A model generated the notes under the pieces. It was not told where the DNA came from. It was given only the letters and a program-made list of their open reading frames with translations, and ran no database searches. DNA of 64,000 bases from Cephalopachus bancanus (taxonomy: Eukaryota; Chordata; Mammalia; Primates; Tarsiidae): positions 5,022,001-5,086,000 of the forward strand of contig JAPVLO010000182.1 of assembly GCA_027257055.1 (NCBI GenBank). Direction: 5' to 3'. Each line of letters opens with the position of its first letter. The first letter of the stretch is position 1. This document shows positions 35,573 through 48,238 of the stretch, piece by piece. Both the position numbers and the translations under genes were made by a program.

Positions 35573-35729
35573 ATAATCCTCTTCCTTCTCCTGTAATCCC
35601 CTTACCTTCCTCATTGCTGACAAATCTAGCTCTTTTCTTGATCTTGGTATTCTTGTTTTCCTAAAAAAAGATCTGGAATAATAATCTATCCCAGAAGCTA
35701 TATTCCAGTAAATAAGTATATAACTATAT

Positions 35730-35731
<2 letters not shown>

Positions 35732-35769
<38 letters not shown>
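35732..35769. repeat. (TG)n microsatellite
   Basis: About 19 TG units. Confidence 0.97.
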
Positions 35770-35771
<2 letters not shown>

Positions 35772-36750
35772 TTGACACCCTTCCCTTTACTCTGTGAGAA
35801 GCTGCAATATCAAAGGTAGCCTTTAATTCACTGTCTACCAGGAAAGAACAATTTATTTTCAGTGTATTTAATACCAACCAGGCTGCTAATTCAGCCTATG
35901 TTTATCATATCTTGGTTATTTGTTTGTTTAATTTCATCAAAGCAATAAAGACCAACAATTTTCACAATTTAAAAAAGAATCCTTATTTTCTTTGATCTCC
36001 CACATGGTGGATTTCCACCAGCTGACTTTCTTGTCATCGTCCACTTGGAGTTTAAACTTTATCCTCTCGTCTTCTTTTCTTCGTTTTTTCCCATCCGCCT
36101 TACTTTTCTAATGGGCGACAAGTGGCCCTAGAGTGGTCCTGTTGGGGTCTGCTGTCCTCGGGTGTTCCTCAGCCTTATCCCCTTTCGTAACTTTTTCAGT
36201 TCCCAACTCAAACCAGGAAGACCTCCCCGGACTAGGTAAACACTCATAGAAAGAAAAGAAAAGAATCCACGAGTCAGCACCCAAGGGAAGGGTCACCCAT
36301 TCTTCAACTGCTTTCTCAGGCTTGAGAGATTTTATAGGTCCCAGCTGTCTCGTCTGTAAAATAAGGGCACCTAACACCCCAGCCCTAACTTTCTTGGCTT
36401 TAATAAATGTTTTTGTTTTATACCCGACGTTAGATCTGGCTCTTAGCTGGAAGCCTGGGGCCGTTGCACAGCCCACAGGAACCGCCAAGGACTGCCCGTT
36501 CTTTTGGTTTTACTCCTCCTTGAAAAAGAAGTAAAGTGAATTCACTTTATAAATGGTTGGGAGAAGACAGTGTGGATATGGGGGAAGTCATATCAAATGA
36601 AGACGATCTTTTATTCATCATTCTGGGAATCTCCATTTTTTGGTGGGAAAAGGTCACCCCACACTTAAATATCTTTATATCCACTCCCTGCCGTGTAATA
36701 AAAAAGACAAAAAGCAAACATCGTGGCATGAAGCAAATCTTGTTTCCCCC
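35770..36750. other. No firm feature; small possible MIR scrap
   Basis: Mostly unassigned. Bases 36340-36385 (cagctgtctcgtctgtaaaa) resemble a MIR core. The minus-strand frame at 36108-36488 has no recognisable product. Confidence 0.4.
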
Positions 36751-37029
36751 TTTTCGAGTCAGGGTCTCACTCTGTCATCCAGGCTGCTGGCACAGTCATG
36801 GCTCTCCACAGCCTCAACCTCCTGAGCTCAGGAGATTCTTCTGCCTCAGTCTCCCAAGTGCCTGGGACTACAGGTACCACCACGCCTGGGTAATTTTTTA
36901 TAATTTTTTTTGCAGAGATGAGGACTCACTATGTTGCCCAGGCTGGTCTCAAACTCCTGGGCTCAAGGAATCCTTCTGCCTTCGCCTCTCAAAGTGCTGA
37001 GATTACAGGAGTGAGCCACCGCACCCGGC
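36751..37029 (-). mobile_element. Alu dimer, old, antisense
   Basis: Complete reverse-complement Alu from the gagtcagggtctcactctgt end to gtgagccaccgcacccggc. The right monomer is the ordinary old form, not the lineage type. Likely target duplications are gaagcaaatctt (36730-36741) and gaagtgaatctt (37032-37043). Confidence 0.92.
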
Positions 37030-37284
37030 AAGAAGTGAATCTTTATAGAGTTGACTTCTCTTCCTTTATTATACCTCTTCCTGCTTCCTCCACCTCTAGA
37101 TGGAGGGATTACTTCTTAATATTTTAAATTCTGTTATATCCTGTCTCCTTGAACACCGCTGGCTCCGAAAACCTTTCACTCTCATTATTTCAAATACCTC
37201 TTCCCCAACAAAGGACGAAAAAGCAATAAAAAGGGGTTGATGGTAGTATTGGAGTAGAAGAAAGAGAAATAAAACATTTGATCA

Positions 37285-37465
37285 TATCTCAGGCCTTTCA
37301 CTAGTCACTTACTATATGCTATTCCATTGAATCATGGTAACAATCCTGCAAGACAATTATCGCTATTACTGTTTTACAGTTGAGGAGATGAAGCCTGAAG
37401 GAGGTTAAATAACCCATCCTGTTGCATAGCTGGTTTAGTCAAGTTGGGCTTTAGCCAAGGTCTAA
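37285..37465 (-). mobile_element. MIR SINE, antisense
   Basis: Contains cttactatatgctattccat, tgttttacagttgaggagat and gaaggaggttaaataaccca in antisense MIR order. Confidence 0.7.
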
Positions 37466-37574
37466 AAAGTCTTCAAAGTCTGTGGGTTTTTTCTTTTCCC
37501 TTTGCTTTATACACCCTGCTTAGCTTCTGAGATAAGAAAAGATCCAAGATCCCACGTGTTCAGAACGGTCTATC

Positions 37575-37650
37575 GATTGTCCATGACTGCAAAACAAATT
37601 ACCACCAAAACTTAGTTGTTCAAAACAACAAAAATTTATCTCACAATTTC
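37575..37650 (-). mobile_element. Short MaLR LTR-like fragment, antisense
   Basis: The piece ctgcaaaacaaattaccacc, caaaacaacaaaaatttatc, tcacaatttc resembles the antisense start of MaLR LTRs. A clearer copy is at 47.9 kb. Short, so tentative. Confidence 0.45.
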
Positions 37651-37789
37651 AAAGAGTCAAGAGTCTGACTATGACCCAGCCGTGTGCTTTAGTCTCAGGG
37701 TCTGAAGTGTTCTTGCCTGAAAGCAGGTACAATAGTGCCCACCTGACAGCAGGTGTAACAGTGCCCACCTTTCCCATGAGGAAAGACAG

Positions 37790-38012
37790 CACAGCCAAGT
37801 GACTTGGATGCATGGACTCTGGTGCCAGACTGCCCGGGTTCAGTTTCTGATGCTGCCACTTACAGGGGGCAAGCTCTCTGCTGCAGCCTCCCCTTTTGAA
37901 AAGTGAAGATAGTGATGGCACTTATCTCATAGGTCTGTTGGGAAGATTAATTGAGTTAGTAGGTGTGAAGCACTTAGAACTGTACTTAGCACTTCATAAG
38001 TGTTAAATCACT
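37790..38012 (+). mobile_element. MIR SINE, sense, near complete
   Basis: Contains ggactctggtgccagactgc, ccgggttcagtttctgatgc, tatctcataggtctgttggg and tgtacttagcacttcataag. Good order and length. Confidence 0.88.
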
Positions 38013-38029
38013 AGGGGAAAATAAAATCA

Positions 38030-38240
38030 TTTGTATAAAGCTCTTAGCAGAGTGCCTGGCATAAAGTAATTAATAAATTATTCTCAATTGTCTTACCTTT
38101 AATCTCTTTATCTGTAAAATGAGGATATTAATGCTTGTCGTATAGAGTTCTTATGAGAGTAAAATAATATATGTAAAACACTTAACAGTTTGTAGTCCAG
38201 CTGAGGACTTAGTAAATGGTAGTTGTTGTTGTTATTTTAA
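38030..38240 (+). mobile_element. MIR SINE pieces, sense
   Basis: A first scrap (gagtgcctggcataaagtaa) is followed by a second MIR core and end: ctttatctgtaaaatgagga, gtatagagttcttatgagag and acttagtaaatggtagttgt. At least one, perhaps two, MIR copies directly after the previous one. Confidence 0.72.
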
Positions 38241-40859
38241 TATTCACAAGCATTTATGGAGCTAGCAATATGTGGGAGTTGGAAATGCCAAGTAACCTAG
38301 TGTAAAACCTCTCCCAACCAGGAAGTAAATATGTCAGCTCCAAGTAAGTCTCTTGCTCTGGGAGCACTATAAGATGTTTCTTTGCTCTCTTAGCCTGAGT
38401 AGCAAGTACTTTCCAGAGTTCCTCTGGGGCTGCATGTATCTGGGGAATTGTGAGTCTGAGAATGGTTTCTTCTGGTTTCTGCTTGGTATTTTAATTGGCA
38501 TATTAAGTTTCTTATCTACTACTCTTTTGTGTTTTTAATAATACCCCTTTGTGGCTGCAGACCTGAGTGCAGAAAGACCGTATTAGAAATCTCCGTAGAG
38601 ATAAGTGCCTTAGACACACCGAGGGCCTGTAGCCTGGGATCATCTGGTTCCAAGCTGAGCGTGCTTGGCTGTCAACTCCTTGAGTTGTTTCCAGAGGGTT
38701 GAACTCACAGGGTGACAAGGAGGGGAGGCTCAGGGGCGCTCAACGGACCGGCTGAAATTCTCTCGCTCTGCTTTCTCGAGGTCTGCCATCTCTTCTCCTG
38801 AGAGCCTTGCTCAAGAATGTTTAATGTCTTGAACCTCTCCTTCAAGGCCGAGAGTGATATTTAATAGGTAGCACCAGCTTGGGTAGAGAAGAATGCATTT
38901 CTCAAAAACATAACCCTGTCTTTGGCCCTGCTAATGATAGCCACAAACCAAGGGGAAGAAAAACATTTTTAAACCTAGTTCTGGGAAGTAGATTGCCCCC
39001 TGACCTGTTCCCCAGGGCCAGAGCGCCAACAATCAGACTGAAGGCAAACAGACTGCAAAACAAGACAGTGAGAGGAGACACCACTTCATGACTAATTGGC
39101 TTTAAGAACATGGAATCAAGGAAAATATATAAACAACTATTTGAACTTGGAAAAACAAATACTATTAAGGACCACGGATTGCTCACATAATTTCATTTTT
39201 ATTAGAAATACCAATCCCAGTGACTATCACTGTTCCACCCTAATGTTAAGTTCAATTGGGATGTTTCATATTTAATGACAATCTTCAACTATATTTGAAA
39301 TTTTACTTGCTTTTTGGTTCTTCTTTGTCTTTTTTTTTTTAACCTGGTGGCTTCGGAGAAGCCTCATCAGAATTCACTTGGCAATAAATTTATGTATCTT
39401 AAATCAAGTAAATTTTATAAAAGTCCTGACTTTCATCACCTTTCAAAGGGTATTAGCTTGGCTTAAAACTTCTTAGTTAGAGAATCTCAGTGGTAAAGGA
39501 TAAGTTCCTGGTATCTGTTATCAACTCCCTGTTTGGGGATTAGTACTATGTTTTCATGTGGGATATAAACATATCCGGATAATTCTCCTGAGCTTCACTT
39601 GTTGAAATTTGACATTTGTCCTATCATTTAATTATGGCTTAGCTCCGGGAAAGCTTTGCTGGCACCTCTCTGACGGCTACAACTCAGTCCTGGTCCCAAT
39701 CTTTCCCTTAGCTAAGGAAGCAAAGCTAGTAACAAAACACAGATTAGAAATCCTCCATCTTGGAAAATGAGATAGACTTTGTGTGATTTGAGTCCGTGAG
39801 CTACAGAGAGGTCAGAATGTCAGACATTTGAGTTTTCCTATCTGGGCTCCACAGGACTTACAGCTGTCTTCCCCCTCTACCTGCTCCCACTCCTCTACCA
39901 TCGTAGTTTTCCTCACTGTCCACTTGTCCTATTTGGTCCCAGGAGCATGCTTCCTAGGGAACATTTGCTCTCTCCAATGTTGCCGAAACAGAAGCCGTAG
40001 ACCTGGAACTTAAAAACCCCACGTTGAATACAGAAACAGAGGACTGAAATTAGTAGAAAAGGCAGAGGAAGGGGGTGCAGGGGGGAGGAGGGAGTGGAGA
40101 GCAAAAAGGAGGAAGAGTGTCTTTATTTGAGATACTTGCAACTTTAAAGGAGTATGCATAGCACTCAATTTCAGTTCATGCTATAATCCTTGTTCTATTA
40201 CTATAGAGGGTTTTTTCCCTTTGTAAAGTAAAAAAACTGGGTTGTATTCAGTAGGGTGCTGGTAAGTGTGTAAAAACTAGCTCTTTGGGGGAAATAAAAA
40301 GCACTGATTTGTAGCATTTGCGGATTTCCTTGGTATAAATACTCCCGTCATGGTCAATTTCAAGATACCGAAGTAAAATCACTACTGGACAAGGACTTGG
40401 GAAGAGATACGCATGAGCGGCTTTCGCCAGCCAGTGTCAGCAGGCCCAGCACAGGGGCGGGAGGAGGCGGGAAAGGGTTTCTAATAGGGCAAGGGCTTCT
40501 TGAGCTTGAATCTAGCAAGACCAGACCAGCAGGTATTTTCTGAGTGGACAGAGAGGCAGGAGAAGAGGACAAGAGGCAAGTATTTCTGGGAAAGAGTGAA
40601 CAACGTCGCTTGCATTCTAAGGGAATATGTGTGTAGCATGTTTTCACACATGTGTATGCAGCACGTGTTATGGAGATGGACTGGGGAAACAGGCCATCAG
40701 TGGCTCTAACAATGAGTCTTAACCACCTACATATAATCATGTGGAATATAAATACACTGTACTCAATATAGCATCTAGTGTCTCCTTTCAAGGCTATTAG
40801 TTTCACATTAGGAAGAAGGTCTTCCAACTGGATGCCTTTCGAAAAAGTTGTTTCAAACA
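38241..40859. other. Unique-looking sequence, no feature seen
   Basis: About 2.6 kb with no repeat or gene recognised. The longest open frame in the window (187 codons, minus strand, 40360-40923) begins inside the Tigger1 terminal repeat downstream and has no recognisable domain, so it is not accepted as a gene. A short G-rich stretch lies at 40454-40472. Confidence 0.4.
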
Positions 40860-43116
40860 CAGGCATGCCTTGTTTTATTGTGCTTTGCTTTTTGTACTTT
40901 GCAGATATTGCGTTTTTACACATGGGAGTTTTGTGACAACTCTACATCAAACAAGTCTATCGGCACAATATTTCTAAAAGCGTGTGCTCCCTTCATGTCT
41001 CTGTGTCACATTTTGGTAATTCTGGCAATATTTCAAACTTGTTCATGATTATTATATCTATTATAATGACCCGTGGTCAGTGGTCTTTGATGTCACTATT
41101 GTAATTATTTGTGACACCACGAACTGTGCCCCTATAAGATGGCAAACTTAATCAATAAATATGATGTGTGCTCTATCTCATATCTTTTCCTCTCCTTGGA
41201 CCTTCCTGTTCCTGAGACATAAAGATATTAAAAGTAGACCAATTAATAACCATACAATAGCCTTTAAGTGTTAAAGTGGAAAAAAAGAGTCACAAGTCTT
41301 TCACTTTAAATCAAAAGCTAAAAAACTTAGTGAGGAAGGCGTGTTAAAAGTCGAGACAGGCTGAAAGCTAGGCCTCTGGCACCAGCAATTAACCAGATGG
41401 TGAATACACAGGGAAAATTCTTGAAAGAAATTTCAAGTGCTACTCCAGTGAAAGCATAAATCAGAAAGTGAACAGCCTTATTACTGACATGGAGAAAGTA
41501 TTAGTGCTCTGGACAGATAATTCAATTGACCACAATAGTCATTTAAGACAGAGCCTGAGCCAGAGCAGGGCCCTAATTCTTATCAGTTCTATGAAGATTG
41601 GGAGGCGGGGAAGCTGCAGAAAAGCTAGCAGAGGTTGTTTCATGAGGTTTAAGGAAAGAAGCCGTCTCCATAACATAAAAGTGCAAGGTGAAGAAGCAAA
41701 TGTTGGATTCCGAACATCCAGCAATAATCATTGGTGAAGATGGGTTCACTGAACAACAGATTTTCCACATAGAATGAAACAGCCTTATGCTAGAAGATGC
41801 CATCTAGGACATTCATAGCTACAGAGAAAAAGTCAATGCCTTCAATGTTTCAAAGGACAAGCCGACTCTCTTGTTAGCAACTAATGCAGATGGTGACTTT
41901 AAGTTGAAGCCACTTTGCTCATTTACCATTCTAAAAATCCTAGGGCTCTTAAGAATTATGCTAAATCTACTTTATCTGTGCTCTATAGATAGATAAGCAA
42001 AGTCTCGATGACAGTACATCTGTTATAGCACGGTTTACTGAATATTTTAAACCTACTGTGAACTACTGCTCAAAAAGATTCTCTTCAAAATATTTGCTGC
42101 TCATTGGCAATGCACCTAATCACCCAAGAGCTCTGATAGAGATGTACAAAGAGATTAACACTGTTTTCATATCTAGGAATATGGCATTCATTCTGCAGCC
42201 AATGAATCAAAGAGTAATTATGACTTTCAAGTCTTCTTATTTAAGAAATACCTTTTGCAAAGCTATAGCTGTCATAGATAGTGATTTCTCGGAAGGATCT
42301 GGGCAAAGTAAGTTGAAATCCTTTTGGAAATAATTCATCATTCTAGATGCCATTAAGAACATTCATGGTTCATGGGAGGAGATCAAAATATCAACATCAG
42401 CAGAAGTTTGGAAGAAGTCGATTCCAGCCCTCATGGTTAACCTTGAAGGATTCAAGCCTTCAGTGGAGGAAGTAACTGCAGATGTGGTGGAAATAGCAAG
42501 GGAAGTGGAATTAGAAGTGGAAGCTGAAGGGATTGAATTGCTGCAATCTCATGCTAAAACTTAAACGGATGAGGAGTTGTTTCTTGTGGATGAACAAAGA
42601 AAGTGGTTTCTTGAGATGGAAACTACTCCTGGGGAAGATGCTATGAACATTGTTGAAATTTTAAAAAGGATTTAGAATATTATATAAACTTAGTTGATAA
42701 AGCAGTGACAGGGGTTTGAGAGGACCAAGCTGAATCTTGAAAAAAGCCCTACTGTGAGTAAAATGCTATCAAACAGCATCAAATGCTACAGAGAAATCTT
42801 TGGTGAAAGGAAGAGTCGGTCAACGAAGCAAACTTCATCGTTATCTTCTTTTAGGAAATTGCCACATCCCGGACCTTCAGCAATCACCACCAGGATCAGT
42901 CAGCAGCCATCAATATTCAGACAAGCCCCTCCACCAGCAAAAAGATTATGACTCACTTAGACATGATGCTATTGTACACACTTAATAGACTGCAGTTCAG
43001 AGTAAACTTAACTTTTATATGCACTGGGAAACCAAAAAATGTGCCTGACTCATTTTATTGTGATATTTGCTTTATTGCGGTGGAACCCAACCCACAATAC
43101 CTCCAAGGGATGTCTG
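40860..43116 (+). mobile_element. Tigger1 DNA transposon, near full length
   Basis: Begins with the terminal inverted repeat caggcatgccttgttttatt and ends with ttgcggtggaacccaaccca through aagggatgtctg. The termini are inverted relative to each other. A TA follows the right end (43117-43118); the left flanking TA has decayed to ca. The length of about 2.26 kb is close to the ~2.4 kb I recall for the autonomous pogo-class Tigger1. It encloses a broken transposase. Confidence 0.95.
41257..42951 (+). pseudogene. Tigger1 pogo-type transposase pseudogene
   Basis: The expected start codon is ATA (41257-41259), and an in-frame TAA follows a few codons later (TCA to TAA). A frameshift near 41772 disrupts the region of the first catalytic aspartate (VDETA-like motif). 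At 42106-42108 the second catalytic aspartate is glycine (LLLIGNAP, where DNAP is expected). At 42205-42207 the third is asparagine (PMNQ, where PMDQ is expected). A CGA-to-TGA change truncates the C-terminus at 42949-42951. Residue expectations come from pogo-family knowledge; the substitutions are read from the sequence. It cannot encode an active enzyme. Confidence 0.92.
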
Positions 43117-43118
43117 TA

Positions 43119-44839
43119 ATCTTCTGGTTATAATAGTCAGTGAAATAGTCACTAATCTAAGAGCCAACATCAATATGTTATAATTACAGAGAATGGCCAC
43201 ACAACAGAGCACAGCCAAGCCGAAAAAGAGGCAATTGCAGACTAAAAGGCTGTTAAAGGTCATGCTGTGATTTGGTCTGATAGGAAACAGAGAGAGTTTA
43301 AAGGGTAAGAGTGATGCATTTATCTGCGTCAAAATAAGAGCTCTGTGTAACAAGAACTATTTCAGAGTGGTCTAATTACCAACTGTCTCCGTCACATTAG
43401 CTTGCCTTCCAAAGGCTGCATTTCCTTTGTCGCATCCAAGGACAAATTCAAAGTATTGCTTCAAGGCAGGAAGTTTATTATTCAGAACCTGAGCACTGGG
43501 AGGTCCGAGTGCTCTAAATCAACTAAACAAATATTTATCGAGTGGCATCTCAGCCCACAATATCAAGTTGATCCTTACTCTGGGCATAGCACCCCAGGGC
43601 TCTGAATGCCTACCTGTCACCTGCTTCTACGGGCACTTCAGGAAGACAAAAGGATGTCTCTCTCTAGAAGCTTCTCATCAGCTCATTCCACTCTTGCTTC
43701 TTGGCCTACAGGGTAGGCTCTGGGGCTTAAAAATACTCAGACCCTATCTCTCTGGCTTCTTTCTCGTTCAGGAAGATTTTACATTTTAGCTTCGGCAATA
43801 CGATTAATTTGACAATTTCTTGTGTAATTTAACTATATTTAGACATACTATTTAACTGCAACTAGTTGCAAAATACTATAAACACAACTATAACTAACTT
43901 AGCCATTTTGTAATATGGACATATTCTAGAGGACTTTGGGTAATGGGTACTTTGAAAATGAACCGGAAAAAGTCATAATAAATCAGAAGCACAAGTTGAA
44001 TGTCTTCTTTAAAGGTCCCTATTTAAAAATAAGGTCTGACCCCTTTTTTCAACTATGGGAAAAATGCTAATTTTCTTGCACAGGAAACTTTAACAATCCA
44101 ATTACAGTAAATAGTAAAAATAGTTTCCTAGTGGGAATACGTTAAGGATATTGAAATAAAAACCCACTAGGAGCAACAAATATCAGCTAAAGTATATGGC
44201 TGATTAGGGCAGAAAAGTTCCACTAAAAGGCAGAAATAAGACTTTGGAAGTAGCTTGTTCCCAACTCATCATTTTGCTGCCTGGTCCTGGTGACCAGCAT
44301 GTTGTCTCAGGATAAATGTGAGATTGGAGTTCATATTATCCTGCTGCTCCTTCAGTTGACTAATTTTTCAATGCTATTTCCCCCTTCAGTTACTAAGTAG
44401 TTTCTCAAAAATATCTGACAGCCAAGGATGGCCATTACGAGACATTGTTTCCCTAGCACATGGAAGGGTACGTTGTTGTAAAGAAAAGACATAACAATTT
44501 ATATTAGGCAAACAAGTTTAAAATATTTACAAGTTTGGTCCCATCGGGGTTCTGAGTATGTAGAAGGCAGCCTCCGCCAGAAGCCCAGGCACCGAGAGTC
44601 AGTCGCTTTCCAACCGTCTGCTCCCACCACCTTCAGCCAAGCTCCATCGCCCAAGCAGAGGAATGAAAATGGGAAACGGAATCACTTTCTGGAGCTCTGA
44701 GTTCTGCAGCTGGGCCTCTTTCCATACCAACAGTGGCCCAGGGCTCGTCTGTCCCATTCTCAATCATACAGAAGGAACAGAAAAGCCATCCCTTGAGAAC
44801 GAGTGCTTCTGGAACACGGCACTGAGACAGACGGGACAG
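43119..44839. other. No feature seen
   Basis: About 1.7 kb of unassigned sequence after the Tigger1 element. Confidence 0.45.
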
Positions 44840-45030
44840 CATGGTGCAGTGGGATAAGTGGTGTCATCAGAAGTTGACCTCTCATCAGCTGAGAAAGTTA
44901 GGCGAGCTGTGTACCCCTTCTGAACCTGTCTACTCATTTGCAAAATGGGGCTAATAATACTTACCTTACACAATTGTTCGAAGGATCCAGCAAAATAGGG
45001 AGGCAAAGTGCCTAACACAGAGGAGAATTC
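44840..45030 (+). mobile_element. MIR SINE, sense
   Basis: Contains catggtgcagtgggataagt, ctactcatttgcaaaatggg, gctaataatacttaccttac and aaagtgcctaacacagagg. Ordered MIR signatures. Confidence 0.82.
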
Positions 45031-46004
45031 CATCACTGAGGCTCTGGTCCTACCTCAAAGTTGCGTCAACTCCTCTCCAGAACGGAGTTTCTCTCCTCGC
45101 TCTCAGCTCCCTTCCTCCTCAGTGGCCAACACTGCTTTCCTTAGCATCACCACCGACAGTCCAACTACAAACTGAGTTTGAGGTTGATGGAGAGGAATAT
45201 CCCATACGCGGTGGCCAGTCAGAGTAACTTTTAGATGTTTTTAGAGGAGATGGCTACTCTGAGGCCAGAGGCCACATGGTGCGGCCGGAATAACTTTCAG
45301 CGGACATGAGCTCAGCTCGGTAAAGAAGGGCCAGGTCCCATGGCCTGAGAGGACAGGCAGCCCCACCTTTTCCCATAAGAGGCAAAAACATCCTGTGACA
45401 CTCTACCGCTCGGCGAGACACAGAGTGTTTCAGCTGTCCAAAACTATGCTATACACAACATACACTGCTATCTGTCGGTCTGTCTGCCTGCCTGTGTTTG
45501 TTTTCAGTGTCTTAGCAGATTGGCTCTGAGCTCATGCAACATGTTGTATTTGGCAGTAGGAGGTGTTTTAATATCCTTGCTTGACTGGAACTATCTCAGT
45601 GCTGGTGAGCTCTATTATTTTGAATAAGATAAAGTATTGCCCCAGGTTTCTTTATAATCATAGCACAGAAAAGTTCAACTTTCAACTCTTTATCTACCTT
45701 TAAAAAAAAATACGAAAATAGCCACATCTGGGCTATTCCCCTACAAGTTTCTGGAGGTCTGACCAACTCTTGGGCAGACCATGCATGTCAAAACACACCA
45801 GATCTCTTATCTAACCTGCAATCTGGGAAGCTGAAACTGATAGAGCATCCTTGCCCCTACCTGTAACCTTCCTCTGTAGGTATTTGTATCTCAGCACCTT
45901 AATTGAGTGAGATCGGTGAAGATACAACAGCTATTTTAGTCAAAATTTCTAATTTGTATTCAGTCCACAAAGGATGTACTCACTCACCCAATGAAATGAG
46001 GCTG
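45031..46004. other. No feature seen
   Basis: Unassigned sequence. A small degenerate tract of tctgtctgcctgcctg lies at about 45478-45494. Confidence 0.4.
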
Positions 46005-46225
46005 AATGTATTCATTTATTCACAGATATTTTACTGTCTCCCATTTGTGTCAATACTCTGCAAGCACTGGAAACACAATCATGCATGACCCAATCCTAAA
46101 AAACTCACAGACTAGTAGAAGAGGTCACGCTGAGGGTCCACATGAGAGGAGTGACTAACTAGAAATCAGAAAAGACTTCATGGGAAGAGTAACCTTTATT
46201 CAGGGTCAGGAGTTCAAATCAAGAA
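46005..46225 (+). mobile_element. Ancient LINE-type repeat fragment
   Basis: Contains tgtattcatttattcacaga, caagcactggaaacacaatc, aaactcacagactagtagaa and agacttcatgggaagagtaa. Same old family as at 2.6-3.7 kb and 18.9 kb. Confidence 0.5.
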
Positions 46226-47469
46226 GTTTTTTCTGGTCTCCAGTCCTCATGCAATTGACTGTCATGAACTCAGTATTAACCTAGCAACCAATGAGAATAA
46301 ATCACACAGTGATAACTTTTCTAGAATTATCCACATAGACTATCAGAATGACCCTACATTCACTCAATAGTTCAATAGTCACTGATTCTATGACACATGT
46401 TCATCTTTTAAGTCAGCAAAAGAAATTTTGCTTTGAAATTTGACAACCTTAGCATTTTTAGTCAATGCTATTAAAGACCTGTGTGGTCATACTCTATAAA
46501 CAGAAGCATTTGGGAAAAAGAAATATCTGAAATTGTGCCCTCTTTATATAAAACCCATCTCTTCACAATAGCGAAAGTTAGAAAGTTGACTTTTAAAAGG
46601 TTTGATCTTAAGGTGAGTTGCCTGGTATCAAGGGTGAAGAGAAACAGAAGATCAGAAGTAAGTGGCAAGCCATTGACGACTAGTGTGATTTCAGAGACCT
46701 TTTATGTTTTCCCCCAAATGTTTCTCACACTTCTACTTTCAAGTGATGACACCTGAACTTCCACTGGTAGATTCTCATTTCTTCACCATAAGCTTTGAGT
46801 CTACTTAAATTATAGCCATCCTCTAGACACATTTTATATTTCAGTAGGGATAAATTTATCAGACTTTGAGACTGCTGGTGGCATGGGTGAAAAAGGCATT
46901 GCTGCAAAGGTGGAAAGAAGGGAGAAAGAGTGAAAAAGATAAAGGCGGGGGTACCTCAAAGTTTTTTTTACTTGCGATTTGCTAATGACTAACCCAGGTC
47001 ACAGTTTAGAAAACACAAAAATTCGCAAGTAGGAAATGGGGCCTAAGACCTGAGATTCTGTGGTGCTGCAAGACAGACAAGTCTGATGGTTTTGATAACC
47101 AAGACTAGGACACCCCATCCTGCCTCAGCTTGTGGTCATATGAGAGATTCTGGTCTAGAAACAATCAGATTTCAGTAGGCACCCGATGACCTGGCAGGAT
47201 GTCACCTGCTCCTGTGGCACTCTGAGAAAACAGCTATAGCCACAAGTTCCAGACAAGATGTTCCGAGTCATACTTCACCTTTTTCTTTTTTTAAAAAAAT
47301 TACAACTCTGTATTCCTTGTTCTCAGCTCCTATTGTGCAAAGTACCTCATTTCTCAGTCCCCACCCACAAGCCAGTGTGAACCTGCCAGGGAGGGAGTGA
47401 GTCAGTGTCTCGACGACCTAGTACAGTCACCAAAGGAACCTTCCACTCCTACCTGAACAGAGCATTTGT
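46226..47469. other. No feature seen
   Basis: Unassigned. Short frames on both strands at 46471-46756 have no recognisable product. Confidence 0.4.
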
Positions 47470-47720
47470 GCCTGTACCCAGTCATTCAAAAGCATGGATT
47501 GAACCTCTCTGTGTGGCACACTGAACTTGCCCATGACCATATCAGACACGGCTGTGGTTTTGCTGCGCTTATAATTGCAATGGAGAGACGAGTCATAAGT
47601 GCATGGAAGGTTGGGCCACAGGAGGAGGTCATGTGGGACTAACTGTCCAAAGAGAGGTATAGCAGGTCAGGGAAAGGAAAGAGCCCTGTAGGATGGAGGG
47701 GTTAAGCTTCAGGAGGTCAG
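47470..47720 (+). mobile_element. Possible ancient LINE-type repeat fragment
   Basis: Weak agreement with the same old repeat: cagtcattcaaaagcatgga and the later ggtcagggaaaggaaagagc. Tentative. Confidence 0.35.
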
Positions 47721-47724
47721 GAAT

Positions 47725-47825
47725 CATGGTTGGCTGTTCTTTGTTTAACCCCAAGGTTTACCACATAACAAACACTTAATATGCTTGTTGAATAAATGAG
47801 TGGATGGATGGGTGGATAAATAAAT
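47725..47825 (+). mobile_element. L2 LINE 3' tip, sense
   Basis: Contains ggctgttctttgtttaaccc and aacacttaatatgcttgttg, then a tetranucleotide-like tail (aataaatgagtggatggatg). This is the typical end of an L2. Confidence 0.72.
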
Positions 47826-47896
47826 GATTGTTATGATATGCTTCATGAAAGAGGTAGTTTTGAAAGTTGGCCATGCTTTTTATACAGAAGATGACT

Positions 47897-48238
47897 TTGT
47901 TGGCTTGGGCTTCTATAACAAAATACCATCGATGAAGTAGCTTATAAACACAGAAATTTATTGTTCACAGTTTTGGAGGCAGGGGAGTCCAAGATCAAAC
48001 CACCAGCTTGGTGAGGACCCATTTCCTGTTCATGGTTGGTGCCCTCTTGCTTTGTTCTCACATGGTGAGGACCCTAGCTCTCGGGGTCTCTTTTGTAAGG
48101 TCACCAGTTCCAATCATAAGGACTTCACCCTCATGATCTAATCACTTCCCAAGGCCTCACCGCCTAACATCATCCCTTTGGGGGTTAGGTCTTCAACATA
48201 TTAATTTCGGGGTGGCACAGACATCCAGACTATGCCAG
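47897..48238 (-). mobile_element. MaLR LTR (MLT1/MST type), antisense
   Basis: Reverse-complement order of the LTR seen at 19.7 kb: cttctataacaaaataccat, cacagttttggaggcagggg, cacatggtgaggaccctagc, atgatctaatcacttcccaa, and gggttaggtcttcaacatat near the end. Solitary; no internal sequence adjoins it. Confidence 0.88.

Noticed and set aside
36536..37000. 154-codon plus-strand frame
   Set aside because: The second half is antisense Alu sequence and the first half has no recognisable product.
40331..40472. TATAAAT followed by G-rich GGGCGG-like boxes, as a possible promoter
   Set aside because: The GC boxes lie about 115 bp downstream of the TATA on the plus strand, the wrong order. On the minus strand the TATA does not read as a TATA box. 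No transcript is supported.
40360..40923. Longest open frame in the window, 187 codons on the minus strand
   Set aside because: It begins inside the Tigger1 terminal repeat and runs into unassigned DNA. The predicted product has no recognisable domain and no start context or splice evidence. A frame this length is expected by chance in 64 kb.
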